DNA of 25,831 nt from Candidatus Curtissbacteria bacterium (GTDB lineage: Bacteria; Patescibacteriota; Microgenomatia; Curtissbacterales; GWA2-41-24), in NCBI GenBank assembly GCA_030688205.1, contig JAUYIQ010000024.1:1-25831 (forward strand). The letters run 5' to 3'. The notes under the pieces were generated by a model. That model had not been told where the DNA came from. It did no database searches and saw only the letters and a program-made list of their open reading frames with translations. The position numbers and the translations under genes are program-made. Below are positions 1 to 7,299 of this stretch, one piece after another (positions within the stretch are counted from its first letter, which is position 1; each line of letters begins with the position of its first letter).

Positions 1-1007
1 ACATCCCAACAATTTCGTGGCAACAGTTCCAGGGGGATTATTTACAAAAAGATAAATTCGTCATCACGGTTGCCGGTGCCTATGGGAAATCTACAACAAC
101 CTCAATGATCGCAAAAATTTTGATAGATGCAGGCTTGGATCCGACCTGTGAGGTGGGTGCCGAGGTTTTGGAATGGCAAAATAATTTCCGAATAGGAAAA
201 TCAAGATATTACATTTGCGAATCCGACGAGTACAACAATAATTTTTTGAATTATCATCCTGACATTGCTGTTGTTTTAAATGTTGACTGGGATCATCCCG
301 ACTTTTTCAAAACACAAGAATCTGTCTCAGATTCTTTTAAAAAATTCATCCTAAACATTAAACCCGGAGGAATCTTAATAATCCCGGATAATCTGCTTGA
401 GTTAAAAAATATCAGAGATGACATTAAAATTTACATAGTCGGTGACTTTAGTCCTTACAACCTTTCAATAATCGGTGATTTTAGATCGGATAATGCCAAT
501 GCCTCATTAACCGTCGCCAAAAGCCTAAAAATAGATCTAAAAAAGGCTAAAGAGGCAGTCGAAAGTTTTAAAGGAGCAGGTCGCCGTCTCGAATACAAAG
601 GTGAAATACAAAGAGTTAAATTCTACGACGATTACGCAGTCCAACCTTATACTGTAAAAACAACTGCAAATGCTCTTGCTAAAAAATACAAAAACAAGAA
701 AGTATGTCTAGTTTTTGAACCCCATACATTTTCAAGAATAAATACTTTTTTTAGTGATTTTGTTTCTGCTCTGAAGAACTTGGATGTAGACCAGATACTA
801 ATAACACAAGTTTATCCGGCAAGAGAAAAAGGAGACAAAGAAGCTCTGGCGCGCAAACTTGCAAAAGAAGTAGGATCAAAAGCAACTTACTCAGGGACAA
901 TTTTGCAAACGGCAGATTACATCAAAAACAACATTGCCGATTTTGAAATAATTTTTAGCATGGGAGCTGGAGACAGCTATAAACTATTTGATCTGTTAAA
1001 TAGATAA
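1..1007 (+). CDS. murC: UDP-N-acetylmuramate--L-alanine ligase (MurC), 5' end outside window
   Basis: Adds L-Ala to UDP-MurNAc, the first step of the stem peptide, in the cytoplasm. The reading frame is open from nt 3, giving 334 codons; more than 100 N-terminal residues lie upstream. The ATG at 105 is internal, because the P-loop (VAGAYGKSTTTSM) begins before it. Family landmarks follow in order: the central-domain DDY motif (YDDYAVQP), the C-terminal-domain FEPHTFSR (family FQPHRYTR-like), YPAREK and a final MGAGDSYKL (family GAGDI). Two departures: the loop is GAYGKS where the family usually has GTHGKT, and the His pair that normally follows DDY is replaced by Val-Gln. Mpl, a related recycling ligase, is the alternative, but the position next to murB, murA and ddl favours MurC. 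It ends in TAA, 2 nt before murB. Confidence 0.85.
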   Translation, partial: IPTISWQQFQGDYLQKDKFVITVAGAYGKSTTTSMIAKILIDAGLDPTCEVGAEVLEWQNNFRIGKSRYYICESDEYNNNFLNYHPDIAVVLNVDWDHPDFFKTQESVSDSFKKFILNIKPGGILIIPDNLLELKNIRDDIKIYIVGDFSPYNLSIIGDFRSDNANASLTVAKSLKIDLKKAKEAVESFKGAGRRLEYKGEIQRVKFYDDYAVQPYTVKTTANALAKKYKNKKVCLVFEPHTFSRINTFFSDFVSALKNLDVDQILITQVYPAREKGDKEALARKLAKEVGSKATYSGTILQTADYIKNNIADFEIIFSMGAGDSYKLFDLLNR

Positions 1008-1009
1008 AT

Positions 1010-2005
1010 ATGGATGTATACGAGCAAATTAAAAATACTTTGGGACCGCTTAGAGTTTTGGAAAACGAGCCGCTTTCAAAACACACCTATTTCAAAATAG
1101 GCGGTCCGGCAAAGCTTTTTTTTGAAGCGAAAAATGTTGAAGATTTAAAGCTTGCGATATCAACAGCCTTTGAACTTAAAGTTCCATATGTTGTTTTAGG
1201 AGGAGGAGCAAACGTACTTGTCTCGGATAAAGGTTTCGACGGTCTGGTTGTTAAAAACAGAGCAGCAGAAATAAAGCTCGTCGGCATTAAAGGAACAATT
1301 GACAAAAACGGTAAAGGGGTTAAAAACGCACTAGTATGGACAGCATCGGGTACTTCCATGAATCAACTCGCCCGCTTCACGATAGATCAGGGTCTCGAAG
1401 GTTTGGAATTCCTCCTTTCCGTTCCAGGGACAGTTGGAGGAGGAATTAAAATAAATGCTCATTTTGAAGTAGAAAAAGGTGAATTTTTGGGCAACAGATT
1501 AGTTTCAGCTGCAATTTTTGACCCACTAACAGGAGAAGTTAAAACTGTTCAGAAAGATTACTTTGAATTTGCTTACGACATGTCAAAAATTCAACAAACG
1601 GAAGAAATTGTACTCGAAGCAATTTTCCGGTTAGACACATCCAAAGATCCTACCGGCCTTTGGAAAAGAGCTATGGACAATGTCAAAAGAAGAAACGAAG
1701 AGCAACCGATTGGGATTGCTTGTTCAGGTTGTACTTTTCGAAACATCGAGCATGAAGATGCTATGAGAATCGCAACTCCTAACATCACAACCTCGACAGG
1801 CTATATTATAGATAAACTAGGATTGAAAGGAACGATAATGGGTGGAGCCAAGATATCAACTCATCATGCTAACTTTATTATCAACACAAATGATGCAACA
1901 GCTTCAGACGTGATAAAATTAATCAGAATGGTTAAACAAAAAGCCAAAGAAGTCTATGATTTAGACCTTAAAGAGGAGATATTTTACATCGGCGATTTCG
2001 ATTAA
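1010..2005 (+). CDS. murB: UDP-N-acetylenolpyruvoylglucosamine reductase (MurB)
   Basis: FAD- and NADPH-dependent reductase that turns the enolpyruvyl product of MurA into UDP-MurNAc. 331 residues, normal size. Visible motifs: the N-terminal HTYFKIGGPA and FAD-binding LGGGANVLVSD, the middle-domain FLLSVPGTVGGG, then SGCTFRN, GGAKIS..HANFIIN, and a C-terminal LKEEIFYIG that keeps the acidic residue. The position of the catalytic Ser (GSFFKN in E. coli) is Cys241 here (GCTFRN). The ATG at 1010 lies 2 nt after the murC stop with no clear Shine-Dalgarno, so translational coupling is likely. It is followed by a 7-bp tandem repeat and then murA, the enzyme that makes its substrate. Confidence 0.93.
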   Translation: MDVYEQIKNTLGPLRVLENEPLSKHTYFKIGGPAKLFFEAKNVEDLKLAISTAFELKVPYVVLGGGANVLVSDKGFDGLVVKNRAAEIKLVGIKGTIDKNGKGVKNALVWTASGTSMNQLARFTIDQGLEGLEFLLSVPGTVGGGIKINAHFEVEKGEFLGNRLVSAAIFDPLTGEVKTVQKDYFEFAYDMSKIQQTEEIVLEAIFRLDTSKDPTGLWKRAMDNVKRRNEEQPIGIACSGCTFRNIEHEDAMRIATPNITTSTGYIIDKLGLKGTIMGGAKISTHHANFIINTNDATASDVIKLIRMVKQKAKEVYDLDLKEEIFYIGDFD

Positions 2006-2006
2006 T

Positions 2007-2034
2007 CTTGATACTTGATACTTGATACTTGATA
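2007..2034. repeat. Four perfect tandem copies of CTTGATA between murB and murA
   Basis: The heptamer CTTGATA occurs four times head to tail (2007-2013, 2014-2020, 2021-2027, 2028-2034), followed by one extra C. It fills most of the 40-nt gap between the murB stop and the murA start. Each unit contains TTGATA, a good match to a -35 hexamer, so the array could seed promoters, although no well-placed -10 follows. The same heptamer in reverse orientation (TATCAAG) occurs inside ileS near 16461. Confidence 0.95.
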
Positions 2035-2045
2035 CACTTTAAATT

Positions 2046-3299
2046 ATGGCACGATTTGAGGTTAAAGGCGGACATTCGCTTTCCGGAAAAATAAAAATTG
2101 CGGGTAACAAAAATTCCGTTCTTCCTATTATGGCTTCCTGCCTTTTAACAGAAGAAACATGCATTCTGGAAAACGTACCTAGCATCTCAGACGTTGATGT
2201 AATGACCGAGCTATTAGAATTAGTTGGGGCCAAAATTACCAGAAAAAATTCAACGCTTACCATTTCTTGTCGAAAAGTTACCGCGCAAGAATTCCCACCC
2301 CACTTAACAGAAAAACTTAGGGCATCCGTTCTTCTTCTTGCGCCAATGATTGCTAGAACAGGCGCAGTCAAAATGGGCTACCCCGGAGGAGATGTAATCG
2401 GAAGAAGGCCTCTTGCGACTCACACCCAGGTTCTCGAAACATTGGGAGCAAAAGTCGAACAGGAAAATGATTTTTATGTTGCTAAAGCAAAAGGCTTTAA
2501 GGGAGAAAATATTTTTTTACAGGAAGCATCAGTAACCGCAACAGAAAATGCAATTCTTGCAGCTGTAACGGCAGACGGACTGACTACTATAAAACGCGCT
2601 GCTTCGGAGCCTCACGTTATTGATCTTTGCCATTTCCTGATTAAAATGGGTGCAAAAATTTCCGGAACAGGATCAAACTTTTTAAAGATTGAGGGAGTAA
2701 AACATCTTTCTGGTACGACACACAGCATAAGACCGGACCATATAGAAGTTGGTACCTTCGCAATTCTGGCAGCAGTAACCTCAAGTAAATTGGAAATAAG
2801 CCCGGTTATTGAAGAGGACCTGGACATGATTCTTCTGACACTTGAGAAATTTGGCGCAAGCATAAAGCTGGAAGAAGAAACTTTAACGGTAAGCGGAGGT
2901 AAATTAAAAGCTATCGAAAAGGTAGTCACGGGTGTTTGGCCTGGCTTTCCGACAGATCTGATGGCGCCAACAATAGTTTTAGCAACACAGGCAGAAGGTG
3001 TAACCCTCCTCCATGACTGGATGTATGAATCGCGCATGTTTTTCGTCGACAAACTTCTTTCGATGGGAGCAAAGGTCGAGATTGCCGATCCTCATAGAGT
3101 TCTTGTTTATGGCCCGACAAAACTTCGTGGACAAAGGCTAGACACTCCGGATATTCGTGCAGGAATAGCTCTGGTAATAGCAGCGCTTGCTGCTAAAGGA
3201 GAAAGCCGGATAGAACGAGCAGAACTTATCGAGCGTGGTTACGAAAATATAGTTGAGCGTCTCTCCGCAATAGGCGCAAAAATAAAACGATCTGCCTGA
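2046..3299 (+). CDS. murA: UDP-N-acetylglucosamine 1-carboxyvinyltransferase (MurA), Asp-type
   Basis: Transfers enolpyruvate from PEP to UDP-GlcNAc, the committed step of peptidoglycan synthesis. 417 residues, the usual length. Lys22-Asn23 of the active site are in place (KIAGNKNSVLP), as are the catalytic Asp motif GFPTDLMAP and the PEP-binding Arg motif DIRAGIAL. The active-site loop reads YPGGDVIGRRP, where E. coli has GGCAIGARP: Asp116 replaces the Cys that fosfomycin alkylates. Asp is found naturally at this position in Mycobacterium and Chlamydia MurA, so the enzyme should be active but insensitive to fosfomycin. No Shine-Dalgarno is visible. It ends in TGA, 6 nt before ddl. Confidence 0.95.
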   Translation: MARFEVKGGHSLSGKIKIAGNKNSVLPIMASCLLTEETCILENVPSISDVDVMTELLELVGAKITRKNSTLTISCRKVTAQEFPPHLTEKLRASVLLLAPMIARTGAVKMGYPGGDVIGRRPLATHTQVLETLGAKVEQENDFYVAKAKGFKGENIFLQEASVTATENAILAAVTADGLTTIKRAASEPHVIDLCHFLIKMGAKISGTGSNFLKIEGVKHLSGTTHSIRPDHIEVGTFAILAAVTSSKLEISPVIEEDLDMILLTLEKFGASIKLEEETLTVSGGKLKAIEKVVTGVWPGFPTDLMAPTIVLATQAEGVTLLHDWMYESRMFFVDKLLSMGAKVEIADPHRVLVYGPTKLRGQRLDTPDIRAGIALVIAALAAKGESRIERAELIERGYENIVERLSAIGAKIKRSA

Positions 3300-3305
3300 A
3301 ATTAT

Positions 3306-4229
3306 ATGCACAATAAAATAAAAGTAGCCGTTCTGATGGGCGGAAAGTCGCAAGAGCACGAGATTTCTCTAATTTCTGGAAGTGAAGTTGCAAAAAATCT
3401 AGACAGAAAAAAGTATAACGTATCCGGTATAACTATCCCCAAAGAAGGTATCAATCACCCAATTATTGCAAAACTTAAAAAAGCAGATATTGTTTTTATT
3501 GCTTTGCATGGAACAAATGGAGAAGATGGAACAATTCAAGGATTATTAGAATCTTTGGGTGTTAGATATACAGGCTCAGGCGTCCTAGCGTCTGCTCTTG
3601 GAATGGACAAAATTTACTCAAGGGAAATATTTACCCAAACAGGCTTGAATACACCTAAATATGTACTCACTAAAAGGAATCAGAAAAAAAGAGAGTTAGG
3701 CAGATTAAAATACCCAGTTTTCGTTAAGCCACTAGATCAGGGGTCTTCTATTGGAACAAGCAAAGTTTATAACTCAAAAGAGTTGCAAAATGCTCTGAGC
3801 GAGGCTTTTAAGTATAGCCAAACAGCAATTATCGAAGAATTTCTGGAAGGAATAGAAATTACAGGAGCCGTTTTAGGCAACTATAGCCCGGTTGCCTTGC
3901 CCTTGGTGGAAATTGTCCCGAAAAAAGACTTTTTCGATTACGAAGCAAAATACGATGCAAATTTAACAGATGAAATTGTTCCCGCACGGGTTAACAAGCA
4001 ATTAACTAAAAGAGTCCAAGACGCTGCTTTGACAGCTTACGAGTCAATAAACTGCAGAGGATTTGGACGGGTAGACATGATAATTAAAGATGATAAGGTC
4101 TATGTTCTAGAAGTTAACACCATTCCCGGTTTAACCCCAGTCTCACTCTTTCCAAAAGCAGCAAAAGCAGCAGGAATCTCTTACTCACGACTTCTAGACA
4201 TGATAATTGACCTTGCTTTTAAGAGTTAA
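3306..4229 (+). CDS. ddl: D-alanine--D-alanine ligase
   Basis: ATP-grasp ligase that makes the D-Ala-D-Ala dipeptide added by MurF. 307 residues, typical of the DdlB size class. Motifs: N-terminal VLMGGKSQEHEISL, HGTNGEDGTIQG, ATP-binding VKPLDQGSSIGTSKV, the omega-loop YEAKY, and metal-binding GFGRVDMI..LEVNTIPGLTPVSLFP. The Tyr in YEAKY is typical of D-Ala-D-Ala rather than D-Ala-D-Lac ligases, so normal vancomycin-sensitive stem peptides are expected. The start at 3306 places it directly after murA. It is the last gene before a strong promoter-like sequence ahead of murF, so the first transcription unit may end here, though no terminator hairpin is visible. Confidence 0.95.
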   Translation: MHNKIKVAVLMGGKSQEHEISLISGSEVAKNLDRKKYNVSGITIPKEGINHPIIAKLKKADIVFIALHGTNGEDGTIQGLLESLGVRYTGSGVLASALGMDKIYSREIFTQTGLNTPKYVLTKRNQKKRELGRLKYPVFVKPLDQGSSIGTSKVYNSKELQNALSEAFKYSQTAIIEEFLEGIEITGAVLGNYSPVALPLVEIVPKKDFFDYEAKYDANLTDEIVPARVNKQLTKRVQDAALTAYESINCRGFGRVDMIIKDDKVYVLEVNTIPGLTPVSLFPKAAKAAGISYSRLLDMIIDLAFKS

Positions 4230-4237
4230 CCCATAGT

Positions 4238-4267
4238 TTGATTAAAGTAAGTCAAAATTGGTATAAT
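4238..4267 (+). promoter_or_regulatory. Extended -10 promoter for murF (near-leaderless)
   Basis: TTGATT (4238-4243), an 18-nt spacer, then TATAAT (4262-4267) preceded by TG one base upstream (TGGTATAAT). The expected transcription start, about 7 nt after the -10, is near 4274, only about 6 nt before the murF ATG. There is no room for a Shine-Dalgarno. Confidence 0.75.
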
Positions 4268-4279
4268 TAAACTTCTAAC

Positions 4280-5482
4280 ATGTTTAATCTAAACGTATAC
4301 CAGGAAGTAAAAAGCTGGAAAAAACCGATCCATCTTTCAAAAACGCTTGCTGCAAAATCTTATCTTAAACTCCTAAAAAACATTGATGTAATAGGGATAA
4401 CTGGTAGTGTGGGCAAAACGTTAACCCAAAACGCAATAGTCGCTGTTTTGACGCAAAAATATAAAGTTATCACACCCGACGAAAACCTCGACCCGACATT
4501 TCGAATACCGCAAACTATTCTTGCCACAAAACCATGGCATCAGAAGCTCGTTTTAGAATACGGAGTTGAGCGCAAAGAGGAAATGAATCATTACCTTTTT
4601 ATGGTCACGCCAAATATTGCAGTTGTTACAGTGATTTCACCAACTCACCTCAAATATTTCAGCAGCATAGAAGGGGTCTACAAGGAAAAAGTAAAGCTAG
4701 TAGAGGCGTTACCAAAAAGCGGTAAAGCAGTTTTAAACGCAGATGATCCAATGGTTGTCAAAATGTCGCAACACACAAAGGCACAAGTTTTTTGGTATGG
4801 GAAAAAAGCGAAAAATGGAGTCAAAATTTCTCATTTTACACAAAATACGAAAGGATCTAAATTTAGAATGCATTACGGCGGCCAGAAAGCTTCTGTAAGC
4901 TGGAAAATAATCGGTGAGCATCAACTGACATCTGCTTATGCGGCTGCAACTGTTGGTGTTGTAAATGGTTTAACTTTAAAACAAATAGCAAAAGGCCTTT
5001 CTCAGATAAAAACACCTGTCCACAGGCTTAATCCGATAACAACTAAGAATATTTCAATAATCGACGATACTTACAATTCTTCTCCAAAAGCAGCAGCTGA
5101 AGCAATCGATACACTCCAAAACGTTGGAAAACGAAAGCCAAAAATTGCAGTTCTGGGCGAAATGAAAGATTTGGGAACTAAATCTGAACATTTTCATGCT
5201 CAAATTGGCATTAAAATTGCCAAATCCAAAATTAACTATTTAGTAACTGTAGGCAAAGTAGCAGAAATAATTGCAACGGCTGCTAAGAAAAATGGTTTTG
5301 GAGGCAAAATAATCAAAGTTGCCACATCCCAAGAAGCGATCAAGGCTATAAAGAAGATTATCAACCCAAAAACAATAGTTTTAGTGAAAGGTTCAAGACA
5401 CGCACACTTGGAGAGAATTGTTAGCGGACTCCTGCATAAATCCACAGTCGTTAACTGTTATCACTGCGGGGTGCTAAAATAA
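4280..5482 (+). CDS. murF: UDP-N-acetylmuramoyl-tripeptide--D-alanyl-D-alanine ligase (MurF), short form
   Basis: Cytoplasmic Mur ligase that attaches D-Ala-D-Ala to complete UDP-MurNAc-pentapeptide. 400 residues, about 50 fewer than E. coli MurF. The P-loop ITGSVGKTLTQ lies near residue 42, so the usual N-terminal substrate-binding domain of about 80-100 residues is mostly absent. MurF-type landmarks follow: LEYGVER, the DDTYNSSPKA motif, AVLGEMKDLG, and the C-terminal VLVKGSRHAHLERIV. The start is fixed by the promoter that ends 12 nt upstream. The C-terminus has an odd CYHC cluster. It overlaps nothing, and mraY starts 4 nt after its stop. A different Mur-ligase-like amide ligase is possible, but the motifs and location favour MurF. 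Confidence 0.87.
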   Translation: MFNLNVYQEVKSWKKPIHLSKTLAAKSYLKLLKNIDVIGITGSVGKTLTQNAIVAVLTQKYKVITPDENLDPTFRIPQTILATKPWHQKLVLEYGVERKEEMNHYLFMVTPNIAVVTVISPTHLKYFSSIEGVYKEKVKLVEALPKSGKAVLNADDPMVVKMSQHTKAQVFWYGKKAKNGVKISHFTQNTKGSKFRMHYGGQKASVSWKIIGEHQLTSAYAAATVGVVNGLTLKQIAKGLSQIKTPVHRLNPITTKNISIIDDTYNSSPKAAAEAIDTLQNVGKRKPKIAVLGEMKDLGTKSEHFHAQIGIKIAKSKINYLVTVGKVAEIIATAAKKNGFGGKIIKVATSQEAIKAIKKIINPKTIVLVKGSRHAHLERIVSGLLHKSTVVNCYHCGVLK

Positions 5483-5486
5483 TATA

Positions 5487-6518
5487 ATGGTTCAGATCCT
5501 TGGATTGATCTTGGTCTCATTTTTTATTGTCAGTATTCTTCTAGTTCCTTTTATCAACATCCTTTACCGTATTAAATTTCAAAGACAAGATCAAAAGACC
5601 AGAGACATTTTCGAGGTGAGAACTCCGATATTCGACAAACTGCATGGTCACAAGATAGGTACTCCCGTCGGAGGAGGGATCCTAATTATTTCCGTGCTAA
5701 CCGTGCTATATCTCCTGATAATGAACCTGGCACCAATTCTAGGCATAGAAACCACGTCAGTCTATCCCTACAAAAAAGAAATCCAAATATTAATTTTTAC
5801 ATTTCTTTCATTTGGCGCACTTGGTCTTTACGACGATCTCAGAAAAACTTTCGGGTTCAAAAAATCAAGATTTTTAGGATTACGTTTCAGATACAAGTTT
5901 TTGATTCAATGGGTTCTTGCTCTTATTATTTCTTGGATGCTTTACTCAACTCTGGGAATAGATATTGTAAATGTGCGCTTTTTTGACATTATTGACCTTG
6001 GGGCTTTTTATATACCTTTCGCTGCGTTTGTTATTGTCTCGTTTACAAATGCAGTTAATATTTCTGATGGTTTGGATGGCCTTGCACCGGGTCTATTACT
6101 GATTAGTCTCATTGGATTCTTGGTGATTTCCGCCTCAATATTGGATACAACACTGGCTGTTTTTATTGGTCTTTTGATTGGTGCTTTAATTGCTTTCCTT
6201 TATTTTAATATCTGGCCTGCCAGAATTTGGTTGGGCGACGTAGGTGCGCTTTCGTTTGGCGCAACGCTTGCTGTATGTGGACTCCTTTTAGGTAAACCAC
6301 TTGCACTCCCAATTATTGGCGGCATGTTCGTTGTGGAAGTTGCGTCTTCCCTAGTTCAGCTACTCTCAAAAAAATTCAGGGGAAAAAAAGTTTTTGAGGT
6401 TGCTCCTATTCACCTTTACTTGCAATATGCCGGCTGGGAAGAGTCAAAAATTGTATTTCGTTTCTGGCTGGCCCAGACAATATTTGTTGTTTTTGGTCTT
6501 TGGCTCTCATTCTTTTAA
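5487..6518 (+). CDS. mraY: Phospho-N-acetylmuramoyl-pentapeptide transferase (MraY)
   Basis: Integral membrane enzyme that transfers phospho-MurNAc-pentapeptide to undecaprenyl phosphate, giving lipid I. 343 residues with about ten hydrophobic segments. Landmarks: HKIGTPVGGG (family GTPTMGG), the acidic pair in GLYDDLRKT, NAVNISDGLDGLAPG, and WLGDVGALSFG. The family's PIHHH motif is PIHLY here (VAPIHLYLQYAGWEE), keeping only the first His, while the following GW.E....RFW is conserved. Start ATG at 5487 is 4 nt past murF. The next gene, murI, begins 1 nt after its stop. Confidence 0.92.
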   Translation: MVQILGLILVSFFIVSILLVPFINILYRIKFQRQDQKTRDIFEVRTPIFDKLHGHKIGTPVGGGILIISVLTVLYLLIMNLAPILGIETTSVYPYKKEIQILIFTFLSFGALGLYDDLRKTFGFKKSRFLGLRFRYKFLIQWVLALIISWMLYSTLGIDIVNVRFFDIIDLGAFYIPFAAFVIVSFTNAVNISDGLDGLAPGLLLISLIGFLVISASILDTTLAVFIGLLIGALIAFLYFNIWPARIWLGDVGALSFGATLAVCGLLLGKPLALPIIGGMFVVEVASSLVQLLSKKFRGKKVFEVAPIHLYLQYAGWEESKIVFRFWLAQTIFVVFGLWLSFF

Positions 6519-6519
6519 A

Positions 6520-7299
6520 ATGGCATCAAATCGGCCAATTGGATTTTTTGACTCTGGAATTGGGCTGCTTTCAATCTTAAAAGAAACTAAAAAAGTTTTA
6601 CCCAAAGAAAGCTTTGTTATTTTTGCTGACCAGAAAAATAATCCCTTCGGAGAAAAAAGTGAGCAGGAGTTGCAAAAATTTTCAGAATCGGCAATCTTGC
6701 ATTTGATAAATAATCACAACATAAAACTTATGACTGTGGCATGTAATACAGCTTCGGTTGCGGTATTAAATCATCTCAGAAAAAAATTTGATATCCCAAT
6801 TATAGGAGTAGTTCCAGCCATAAAGCCGGCAGCAATAACTTCTAAAAACGGGCGAATTGCAATATTTGCAACTGTGCTAACAGCTAAAAGTACCTATTTA
6901 AAAAATTTGATAAAAAACCATGCTTTAGGAAAAAAAGTATTGATAATTCCCTGCAAAAAACTTGCAGAATCAATTGAAATTCAAGACATTGAAAAAATTG
7001 AAAAACTTCTTAAAAATTACCTGAAACTTGTTGAAAAATTTAATGCAGACACACTTGTTCTGGGGTCTACACACTACCCACTAGTAAAAACAAAAATCAG
7101 AAAAATTTCAGGATCAAGATTCAGAATAGTTGATTCAGGTACAGCTGTCGCAGCAAGACTTCATCAAATCGTTCTATCAAAAAACATACAATCTGAAACA
7201 AGAGCAAAGGATTATTTCTATACAACGGGGAATCCTCAATTATTTTCCAAAATAGCTTCGACTATCCTAAAATATAATGTAGAGGCAAAATCTGTATGA
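6520..7299 (+). CDS. murI: Glutamate racemase-like protein (MurI) with second catalytic Cys replaced by Ser
   Basis: Expected to supply D-glutamate for MurD, the next gene. 259 residues, usual racemase length. The N-terminus IGFFDSGIGLLS matches the family FDSGVGGL motif, and the first catalytic Cys is present in TVACNTAS (Cys75). The second signature, normally LGCTHYPLL, reads LGSTHYPLV, so Ser183 replaces the other catalytic Cys (codon TCT at 7066-7068). The family's PYG motif is NPFG. The start is the ATG at 6520, one base after the mraY stop; an upstream in-frame ATG at 6394 lies inside mraY and is rejected. Its TGA stop overlaps the murD ATG (ATGA), implying coupled translation. Its activity is uncertain: one-directional, reduced, or altered specificity are all possible. 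Confidence 0.82.
   Translation: MASNRPIGFFDSGIGLLSILKETKKVLPKESFVIFADQKNNPFGEKSEQELQKFSESAILHLINNHNIKLMTVACNTASVAVLNHLRKKFDIPIIGVVPAIKPAAITSKNGRIAIFATVLTAKSTYLKNLIKNHALGKKVLIIPCKKLAESIEIQDIEKIEKLLKNYLKLVEKFNADTLVLGSTHYPLVKTKIRKISGSRFRIVDSGTAVAARLHQIVLSKNIQSETRAKDYFYTTGNPQLFSKIASTILKYNVEAKSV

Noticed and set aside
2007..2034. CRISPR array
   Set aside because: The units are 7 bp and directly adjacent, without spacers or cas genes.
6394..6519. Longer murI starting inside mraY
   Set aside because: The extra 42 residues are an out-of-frame shadow of mraY; the ATG at 6520 gives the conserved racemase N-terminus.
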